NCBI GenBank assembly: GCA_030639035.1
Contig: DAOWDM010000046.1
Location: 1-8,435 of the forward strand
Origin: Alphaproteobacteria bacterium
Lineage (GTDB): Bacteria > Pseudomonadota > Alphaproteobacteria > DAOWDM01
Direction: 5' to 3'
DNA: 8,435 nt
Shown: positions 1-5,152 of the stretch, piece by piece
Layout: each line of letters begins with the position of its first letter
Numbering within the stretch: the first letter of the stretch is position 1
Program-made: the position numbers and the translations under genes
The notes under the pieces: generated by a model
What the model saw: only the letters and a program-made list of their open reading frames with translations
The model's database searches: none
What the model was told of the DNA's origin: nothing

Positions 1-1875
1 CAAAAACAGACACAAGAAGCATCTTTGCAGCAAGTCGGATATTTAACTAAAGAACTAGCCAATGCACAAAGAGAAGTACAATCAGAAGAGCAAATAAAAA
101 GTATTGCCATGGCTCTTCAAGGAGCTAAGAATGAATATTATCAAACACAGCAGGTTGAACAAAAACCAACAGCAGGCTTAGCATTGCCAGTTGAACATTC
201 TCTTCCTACTATGATTTCAGGAGAAGCTCCTGTCGTTCAAGCGACGGCTGCTCATTCTGTGCAATCTTTTGATGGAGTAATAACTGCTCTTATAAAAGCA
301 CAAGAAAAATCAGCAGAAACTCAAGCAAATGTATTATCAAAAGCTTTGTCAAGTTCAATTGCTGAGGCGATATCTAGAAGTCAGGAGCAATCATCTAAAG
401 CAATAGCCGATGCTTTTTCAGCTTCACAGGAAAAAACAGCTAGGATACAATCTGAACTTCAAGCACAAGCACTTGCAAATGCGTTATCTGAAACGCAGAA
501 ACAAATAGCAGATTCACAAGCTTCAGCAGCACAAGAACAGGCAGAAGCTCTTGCTGATGCGATGGCAAAAACACAAGCTAGTTCTACAGAATCTCTTGCT
601 GAAGCTCTTGTTGCGACACAAGATCAGTCATCACAAGCACAAGCAAAAGCTTTAGCGTTGGCTTTGGCACAAACACAGGATATTACAGCACAAACGCAGG
701 CTGAAGTGCTTTCTCAGGCGATGTCAGATGCTTTGACTCAGTCTCAAGAACAGACGGCAGAAACTCAAGCAGAAGTTTTTGCTAAAATTTTGGATAAAAA
801 GCAAGAACCATCAGCAAAAACACACACAGAAGTACATGTTGAAACTTTGACTCAAGAAACAACAGAGCCTCAAAAAGAAAGAACAGATGTTGTTGAGGAA
901 ATAAAGGATTCTAGCATTGAGCATGAATTCGAAGAGCTAGAAGACGAAACGTTAGAGCATGAATTCGAAGAGCTAGAAGACGAAACGTTAGAACATGAAT
1001 TCGAAGAGCTAGAAGACGATGATGTTGAATTAATATCTTTTGAAAAAGACCCTTATTCGATAGACGGTAAAGAAAAAAGTTATGACGCAGAGATTTATGA
1101 AGAAAATCCATATCTTTCATCAAGAGACGAGATCAACGTTACAGTTCCACAGAATATTTTTCTTACTTCTGATATAATTGTTTCAAAAGAGAAAGATTCA
1201 AAACCAGAAACAGATATATTTGCTGCCCCATCTTTTGAAAGTAAGTATCGAAAAGAAAATCCATATCTATCATCTGGCGAAATTTATGATGATTTTTTCT
1301 CTATTGTTTTTGATGATGAGCCGTATCAAGTAGAAGGAAAAAGCAGGGATTCTGAAAAAAAATTACTTATTTCTGTGCAGCAAATAGAAAATAATCCATA
1401 TTTATCTCAAAGAAAATTCTTTACAAAAACCAAAGAATCGTCAGCATATATTTTAGATAAAAAAGAAAAAACTTTTGGCAAAAATGCTGACACAGCAACA
1501 AAAAAACAGAAAAAACCTATTCCTTTTACACAGCATCTTGAGCAAAAAGATCCATATATGCTAGGAATGCTTGAAGATTACGAAGAAACAAAGGAAAAAA
1601 GCAATGAATACGAGGAGTTAACCGAAGTTCCTAAAGAATCAAATGAAACATTTGAGGAATACGAGGAGTTAACAGAGGTTTTTGAAGAACAAGAAACAGA
1701 AACACTTATAGAATACAAAAAAACAGCTTCTGAGAAAGAGAAAGCTTTAGATAAAGATGATATAAATGCTATTCTTAGAACGAGACCTAGAATAAAAAGA
1801 AAAACATCTAAAGCAAAAAAAATCGTCAAAAAGAAAAAAACATGGTTTTCTTCTTTGGTTGATTTATTTAAATAA
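1..1875 (+). CDS. Large Ala/Gln-rich coiled-coil protein with Pro-Tyr motif repeats (5' partial)
   Basis: The frame is open from base 1, so the true start lies upstream; the TTG at 25 has no special merit. 624 residues are visible (numbered from base 1) and I recognise no family. About residues 90-275 are Ala/Gln/Ser/Thr-rich with recurrent TQAEVL, SQEQ and ALA-type blocks, which predicts a long helical coiled coil. Residues 307-339 are three near-identical acidic 12-mers. About residues 350-520 hold six short motifs of the form [N/D/E]PY, three of them NPYLS. Residues about 535-570 are acidic with EYEELTEV twice. The end is strongly basic (KAKKIVKKKKTW) followed by a short amphipathic stretch, WFSSLVDLFK. 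No signal peptide or membrane span is visible in this part, so a cytoplasmic scaffold is the simplest inference. It stops 63 bases before the next gene on the same strand. The coding call is secure; the function is unknown. Confidence 0.85.
   Translation, partial: QKQTQEASLQQVGYLTKELANAQREVQSEEQIKSIAMALQGAKNEYYQTQQVEQKPTAGLALPVEHSLPTMISGEAPVVQATAAHSVQSFDGVITALIKAQEKSAETQANVLSKALSSSIAEAISRSQEQSSKAIADAFSASQEKTARIQSELQAQALANALSETQKQIADSQASAAQEQAEALADAMAKTQASSTESLAEALVATQDQSSQAQAKALALALAQTQDITAQTQAEVLSQAMSDALTQSQEQTAETQAEVFAKILDKKQEPSAKTHTEVHVETLTQETTEPQKERTDVVEEIKDSSIEHEFEELEDETLEHEFEELEDETLEHEFEELEDDDVELISFEKDPYSIDGKEKSYDAEIYEENPYLSSRDEINVTVPQNIFLTSDIIVSKEKDSKPETDIFAAPSFESKYRKENPYLSSGEIYDDFFSIVFDDEPYQVEGKSRDSEKKLLISVQQIENNPYLSQRKFFTKTKESSAYILDKKEKTFGKNADTATKKQKKPIPFTQHLEQKDPYMLGMLEDYEETKEKSNEYEELTEVPKESNETFEEYEELTEVFEEQETETLIEYKKTASEKEKALDKDDINAILRTRPRIKRKTSKAKKIVKKKKTWFSSLVDLFK
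277..810 (+). repeat. Degenerate Ala/Gln-rich protein repeats (coiled coil)
   Basis: Within the first gene, units of about 15, 19 or 23 residues recur, with consensus roughly [S/T]A-x-TQA-xx-L-xx-A[L/M]-(x)n-[S/T]Q[E/D][Q/K]. Units differ in length by steps of four residues, as expected when helical turns are gained or lost. Conservation is at the amino-acid level; DNA identity is low, so the array is old. A long alpha-helical rod is the likely structure (inference). Confidence 0.6.
919..1017 (+). repeat. 36-bp tandem repeat, about 2.75 copies, encoding acidic 12-mers
   Basis: Units begin at 919, 955 and 991 and encode EHEFEELEDETL, EHEFEELEDETL and a final partial EHEFEELED. The second copy is identical to the first at DNA level. 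The third differs by one silent base at 993 (GAA for GAG) before diverging after 1017. Each unit carries GAATTC. In-frame units with almost no drift indicate recent duplication and a probable length polymorphism between strains. Confidence 0.95.
1048..1563 (+). repeat. Six spaced Pro-Tyr short linear motifs, two arranged as a longer repeated module
   Basis: Motifs start at 1048 (DPYSIDGK), 1105 (NPYLSSR), 1258 (NPYLSSG), 1318 (EPYQVEGK), 1393 (NPYLSQR) and 1549 (DPYMLG). The order suggests a duplicated module, [D/E]PYx[I/V][D/E]GK followed 19-25 residues later by NPYLS. The linkers between motifs are unrelated charged sequence, so selection seems to act on the motifs themselves. Docking sites for a repeated partner domain are a plausible reading (inference). 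Confidence 0.7.
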
Positions 1876-1886
1876 TATAAAATTGC

Positions 1887-1935
1887 TAAAGACTATGGTA
1901 ATTTTAAGAGATAATCACAAAGATATTAGTCTTTA
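1887..1935 (+). repeat. 9-bp perfect inverted repeat in the leader of the 367-residue gene
   Basis: TAAAGACTA at 1887-1895 is the exact reverse complement of TAGTCTTTA at 1927-1935, with 31 bases between. The right arm ends three bases before the ATG at 1939. No Shine-Dalgarno-like purine run lies at normal distance from that ATG; the nearest, AAGAGA at 1906-1911, sits in the loop. It may be an operator dyad, an mRNA hairpin affecting initiation, or chance in AT-rich sequence. There is no T-run after it, so it is not a canonical terminator. Confidence 0.45.
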
Positions 1936-1938
1936 ATT

Positions 1939-3042
1939 ATGAACACAAAACCTACACAACAAAAAACGGCTGTTGTTTCAAAACAGGAAAAAGCACTTGA
2001 AAAAAGCAGTGCTTATGAAAATGTTACGCCTGTAATTGACATGCTGCTAGCATTTAACAATGACTATGAAGCTCTTGAAAGATTATCAGAAGAAGCAGAA
2101 AAAGTTTTAGGGGAAGATTGGCGAGCATATATTTATGAAGCTGTTTCTGACAGAGACGAAAAAACTAAACAAGCTGTTTCTGAAAAAATGGAAGAAGTTT
2201 CCGAGCTTGAAAACGCTCTTTTAACATGGGAAGAAGCTAATAATATTCTTTCATGCTCAGATATAGATGTTAATGAAATAAATGAAAAACTTCCTTCTTT
2301 TGAATATTGGCTGCCATATTATTATGGAGAAGAAGGTGAGAGCCTATATCAACAGATAGTCGAACTATGTTCTTCTCACGAGCAATATGAAGATTCAAGT
2401 AGTGAGGATTATGATGAATGGTATGACGAAGATTATGATGACAGCATAGAAGAGCATGAAGAAAAGCCGAACCTTGAAGAAGGAATCGATAAAGAGCTAC
2501 TTTGGTCTTTGAATAACTTTATTGTATTAAAAGATTATTATGACCATACAATATCAAGAATAAGTGCTAGATGTATTCATCTTGGCGGGATTGCAATTGA
2601 TCAATATCCTCAGTTTGGCTATGTCCTCGATTTATTAAAAGAAATTATAGAAGTTGGAGATGTCGTTCTTAATGCCCCAGAACTTGAGAAATTGGTGGAA
2701 ATAAAAATTGAAAACGGCAAAGTTGGGCTTGAGAAACTTATGGCTGATTTCAAAAAAGAGCTAGATGATGGAGCTGAACCTACAGGGACACCTTCTTTGC
2801 TTAAAAGCAAAGATAAGAAAGATTTTATAAGCAATCTTGGCGGTTTTGCCGATGATGATGAAGCTCCTGTTGTTAATGTAGTAAAGAAAAAAGTTCTGAG
2901 AAAAAGAGTTATAGAAAAACGTGCAAATCCTGTTAAAACAAAAAAAGTTATAAAAAAAGTTATAAAAAAAGTAGCCTCTTCAGGTAAAATTTCTGCAGTA
3001 AAGTCTTCTGCTAAAACTATTCCTGCAAAAAAGACAACATAG
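1939..3042 (+). CDS. Unrecognised acidic protein with lysine-rich tail
   Basis: 367 residues starting at ATG 1939. In-frame stops at 1912 and 1927 exclude a longer start, although no good ribosome binding site is visible. I recognise no family. Residues 30-145 are predicted helical and include two Trp (W61, W97) and an aromatic patch (FEYWLPYYYG, 121-130). Residues 146-182 are extremely acidic and Tyr-rich. Residues 183-275 form a second ordered, probably helical segment with ARCIHLGGIAIDQYPQFGY. Residues 315-367 are a basic, histone-H1-like tail with KKVI repeats. No signal peptide or membrane span is visible, so it is probably cytoplasmic. The next gene, a secretin-like lipoprotein, begins 12 bases after the stop, which makes co-transcription and a shared apparatus likely. 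The acidic and basic blocks suggest electrostatic self-association or binding to a partner (inference). Confidence 0.85.
   Translation: MNTKPTQQKTAVVSKQEKALEKSSAYENVTPVIDMLLAFNNDYEALERLSEEAEKVLGEDWRAYIYEAVSDRDEKTKQAVSEKMEEVSELENALLTWEEANNILSCSDIDVNEINEKLPSFEYWLPYYYGEEGESLYQQIVELCSSHEQYEDSSSEDYDEWYDEDYDDSIEEHEEKPNLEEGIDKELLWSLNNFIVLKDYYDHTISRISARCIHLGGIAIDQYPQFGYVLDLLKEIIEVGDVVLNAPELEKLVEIKIENGKVGLEKLMADFKKELDDGAEPTGTPSLLKSKDKKDFISNLGGFADDDEAPVVNVVKKKVLRKRVIEKRANPVKTKKVIKKVIKKVASSGKISAVKSSAKTIPAKKTT
2941..2976 (+). repeat. 12-bp tandem repeat, three units, encoding KKVI-KKVI-KKVA
   Basis: Units at 2941 and 2953 are identical (AAAAAAGTTATA). The third, at 2965, shares its first eight bases and then diverges. 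It lies in the basic tail of the 367-residue protein and keeps frame. Its short A-runs could slip, but whole-unit gain or loss would preserve the frame. Confidence 0.8.
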
Positions 3043-3054
3043 GGTTTTGCAAGC

Positions 3055-4287
3055 GTGATTAGATTTTTATTTACAGCTTTTTTACTAGCAGCTTCTATTT
3101 CTGGGTGCAGAGTGATTCCTGTGCGTCCTGAACCAATTGTTACACAAGAAACATTGCCATCTGTTCCAACAACAACAAAAACAGCGGAAAAATTTGATAT
3201 TGAAAAGCCGTTGCGTTGCAATGTTAATTGGATAGAACAGGATATTATAACAACAATTCCGTATAAAGATGTTATTTTTAAGCTTGAAAGAATTACTAAA
3301 TCAGATCCTTTGCCAAGATATGAAATAACAGGTTTTACTTTCAAAGATATGCCTGCTGAAAAAGTCATTAGCAAACTGCTTAGTGAAGCAAATATCAAAG
3401 TGATTGCTTTGGACGGACCTTATAACAGACTTTCTGCCCGCAATTTAAAGGGTGAGCTTGAAAAAACTATTAAAATGATTAGCGAATCATCTGAAATTTA
3501 TTACACATATGATGCTAAATCAAAACGGCTTATTTTAAGGCGTAAAGAATCGTGGCGTTTGTATATGCCATCTTCAAAGATTGTAATTTTAGCAATACTT
3601 GATGCGTTAAGAGGTTCTGATATTAAGGATATTATTACAGACTGGGAAGATAAAACTCTGTTGTTCAAAGGTGGCTACGGTATTGAAAAAAAGGTTCGTA
3701 ATCTTATCAAATATTTTGATGAAGAACCTAATCTTCTAGCATATGATGTAGATGTTTATAGGGTGTATCCTGTGAACTATTCCAAAGAAATTGTCTGGCA
3801 GGATATTTTAAAAGAATTCCCAGAAGATACAGTAAAAGTGTCTCTTAGAGGAGTTCTTGGGCGACTTCTTATAACAGGTTCTGAAATGAACAGTGCCACT
3901 TTGCGAAAATTCTTGCGGTCAAGGGCAGCCGTCAAGCAAATATCTCAAGGAACATTTATTGTCCCTACAAGATGGCAGTCAAGGTTTGATATAGGAAGAT
4001 GTGGCAGTCAGGAAATAGCAGAAGCAGGACTTTCTATTTTAGTTAAGTCATCAATTAAAGAACGCAGGCTTGAATCGGATATTACGTTTGATTTGCCACG
4101 AGGAGAGTTGACAAGATTTTCAACAAAAAGCCGACTTGGTGAGAATTTCTTAGTAATCGGGATACCAACAGAAGCTTTTGGAACTACTCGTAAAAATGCT
4201 GAAATAGTAGTTTTGCTTAGTCCTCGTGTGATAAGAATCATAAAATCAACGGAATATATTAAACAATCAGAAAAAAGCCTATTTTAA
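3055..4287 (+). CDS. Secretin-like outer-membrane lipoprotein, PilN (type IVb pilus) type, short
   Basis: 410 residues from GTG 3055, the only plausible start between the previous stop (3042) and the signal peptide. Residues 1-17 form a signal peptide with a lipobox ISGC, so Cys18 should be lipidated. Residues 24-45 are a Pro/Thr linker. Residues about 65-165 resemble a secretin N-terminal (STN/N0) fold (ITGFTFKDMPAEKVISKLL). Residues 195-240 fit the PilN pattern of an N1-like strand-helix leading into DVDVYRVYP. Residues 290-393 resemble the secretin core and end in the typical AEIVVLLSPRVIRI strand. Secretins form multimeric outer-membrane rings for pilus or protein export. This one is shorter than the roughly 500-600 residues usual for PilN. 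It also lacks the VPxLGxIPxLGxLF gate segment of type II/IVa secretins, though PilN-type proteins often vary there. It could be a ring-forming secretin or an accessory secretin-fold lipoprotein. Confidence 0.72.
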   Translation: MIRFLFTAFLLAASISGCRVIPVRPEPIVTQETLPSVPTTTKTAEKFDIEKPLRCNVNWIEQDIITTIPYKDVIFKLERITKSDPLPRYEITGFTFKDMPAEKVISKLLSEANIKVIALDGPYNRLSARNLKGELEKTIKMISESSEIYYTYDAKSKRLILRRKESWRLYMPSSKIVILAILDALRGSDIKDIITDWEDKTLLFKGGYGIEKKVRNLIKYFDEEPNLLAYDVDVYRVYPVNYSKEIVWQDILKEFPEDTVKVSLRGVLGRLLITGSEMNSATLRKFLRSRAAVKQISQGTFIVPTRWQSRFDIGRCGSQEIAEAGLSILVKSSIKERRLESDITFDLPRGELTRFSTKSRLGENFLVIGIPTEAFGTTRKNAEIVVLLSPRVIRIIKSTEYIKQSEKSLF

Positions 4288-4321
4288 AGCTTGCTGATAT
4301 GTCCTTGTCAGGCTAGTTTTT
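4288..4321 (+). terminator. Weak hairpin plus T-run after the secretin-like gene
   Basis: CTGA (4294-4297) can pair with TCAG (4308-4311), and AGC (4288-4290) with GCT (4312-4314) across a three-base bulge; TTTTT follows at 4317-4321. The stem is short and interrupted, so termination would at best be partial. It overlaps the -35 box of the promoter candidate, and the two readings partly compete. Confidence 0.25.
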
Positions 4322-4333
4322 ATGTTATCTAAT
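4305..4333 (+). promoter_or_regulatory. Sigma70-like promoter candidate for the PPSG-repeat membrane protein
   Basis: TTGTCA at 4305-4310 (5/6 match to TTGACA), a 17-base spacer, then TCTAAT at 4328-4333 (5/6 match to TATAAT). Transcription would start near 4340, just before the ribosome binding site at 4345. Spacing and position are ideal, but AT-rich intergenic DNA gives such matches by chance fairly often. Confidence 0.45.
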
Positions 4334-4344
4334 AAGGTTTAAGC

Positions 4345-4349
4345 AGGGA
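4345..4349 (+). promoter_or_regulatory. Ribosome binding site for the gene starting at 4359
   Basis: AGGGA lies nine bases upstream of ATG 4359. It is the clearest Shine-Dalgarno-like sequence in the + strand cluster and supports that start codon. Confidence 0.65.
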
Positions 4350-4358
4350 AAAAGTATT

Positions 4359-5024
4359 ATGACTGACGGGTATCCGACTGGAAAAGTTCCTCCTCCAATA
4401 AAAAAAACACCTCCGTCAGGTGCAAGAAAATCAGCGAAAAGACCTCCTTCAGGCATAAAAAGACCTCCATCTGGTGCAAAAAGATCTTTACAAAGGCGAA
4501 CTCCTCCGCAAGAGAATCTTCCTCAGGCCGTTTCTGTACCACAGGAAGCTCCTGCTTCTTCTTTGCAGTATCAGCAACCAGTTGATGCGACTGAAATGCA
4601 GGACGAGTCTATTGATATGGGGTTGTATGATGACAATTTCGCTGCTGACTTTAACTTGCCACCAACAATTCTTAAGAAAAAAAATATGCTTATAGTTACT
4701 GGAGTTATTTTCTTTTTTGGCTTGATGATAGGAATGATGCTAGGTGGAGGTGATAATATTGTAGAGGGTTTAAGAGGGGCTGTTAAAAATCCAGAAGTTC
4801 CGCGTGGCAGACCACGTTGTGGCATAGCAGAAAGGGGGCAGGGCTGTGTGTTTTATCTAATGAATAATGACAGGCGTGAACTTGAAGCCAAGGAATTCTA
4901 TCCACTTGTAGCACAGCTTACTGGTGTTCAGAAGTTTCTTATAGAAACTGGCAATATGCGTTATGGAAACGTTCTTATTAAACCAGGGCATATAGGAATG
5001 TTCAACGTTCCACCAGTTCAATAG
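4359..5024 (+). CDS. Bitopic inner-membrane protein with basic PPSG-repeat cytoplasmic tail
   Basis: 221 residues from ATG 4359, supported by AGGGA upstream. I recognise no family. Residues 6-50 are Pro/Lys/Arg-rich with PPSG at 18, 29 and 36, predicted disordered. Residues 51-105 are Gln/Pro-rich, then acidic. KKK at 106-108 precedes a hydrophobic span at about 110-129 (LIVTGVIFFFGLMIGMML), so by the positive-inside rule the N-terminus is cytoplasmic. Residues 130-221 form a small periplasmic domain with two Cys (C154 and C163, spaced for a possible disulfide), ending YGNVLIKPGHIGMFNVPPVQ. The topology resembles bitopic assembly factors of type IV pilus and type II/IVB secretion systems, and the preceding gene is a secretin-like lipoprotein, so an inner-membrane component of that apparatus is the best guess. 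It lies 71 bases downstream and may have its own promoter. Confidence 0.82.
   Translation: MTDGYPTGKVPPPIKKTPPSGARKSAKRPPSGIKRPPSGAKRSLQRRTPPQENLPQAVSVPQEAPASSLQYQQPVDATEMQDESIDMGLYDDNFAADFNLPPTILKKKNMLIVTGVIFFFGLMIGMMLGGGDNIVEGLRGAVKNPEVPRGRPRCGIAERGQGCVFYLMNNDRRELEAKEFYPLVAQLTGVQKFLIETGNMRYGNVLIKPGHIGMFNVPPVQ
4408..4481 (+). repeat. PPSG repeats in the cytoplasmic tail
   Basis: PPSG is encoded at 4410-4421, 4443-4454 and 4464-4475. The last two are adjacent 21-bp units, RPPSGIK and RPPSGAK. An A8 run at 4400-4407, early in the reading frame, is a possible slippage site. Arg/Lys-flanked polyproline is typical of SH3-like or acidic-partner binding segments (inference). Confidence 0.75.
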
Positions 5025-5054
5025 CTTAAAAACCGTTCTTTTATCTTATTGTTG

Positions 5055-5110
5055 TGTCGTTATGCTCCTCGCAATGGCGAGAGGGGGCGACGTGGAAACG
5101 CTACGCTTTT
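5055..5110. repeat. Degenerate dispersed intergenic palindromic repeat
   Basis: Read on the - strand the segment contains ATTGCGAGGAGCATAACGAC, and on the + strand GGCGACGTGGAAACG. Both resemble, with mismatches, the intergenic element with core ATTGCGAGGAGCRAAGCGAC...GCGACGWGGCAATC that I recall from many proteobacterial genomes. It includes the hairpin CTCGC-AATG-GCGAG (5068-5081), extendable with one bulged A. It is G-rich against an AT-rich background and sits between convergent genes. Family assignment is from memory and needs a within-genome search. Confidence 0.45.
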
Positions 5111-5152
5111 AGCAACAGTTTCATTTAACATAGTCAATAATTTTTTTGATGT

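Noticed and set aside
25..27. TTG as the start of the first gene
   Set aside because: The frame is open back to base 1, there is no ribosome binding site, and the coiled-coil composition already holds upstream. The gene is truncated by the window edge.
919..1017. CRISPR array
   Set aside because: The 36-bp repeat length is suggestive, but the units are directly adjacent without spacers and are in frame within a gene.
2619..3398. 259-codon open frame on the - strand
   Set aside because: It lies antisense across the 3' half of the 367-residue gene and the 5' end of the secretin-like gene. Its Ser/Phe/Leu-rich, low-complexity product mirrors lysine-rich coding on the other strand, and it has no recognisable motif.
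4400..4407. A8 run as a phase-variation switch (also A8 at 1355-1362 and A7 at 3686-3692)
   Set aside because: A-runs of this length are expected in lysine-rich genes of an AT-rich genome. No alternative frame or fusion product supports a switch.
5025..5054. Intrinsic terminator directly after the membrane-protein gene
   Set aside because: Some A- and T-rich sequence is present, but no GC stem precedes the T-runs.
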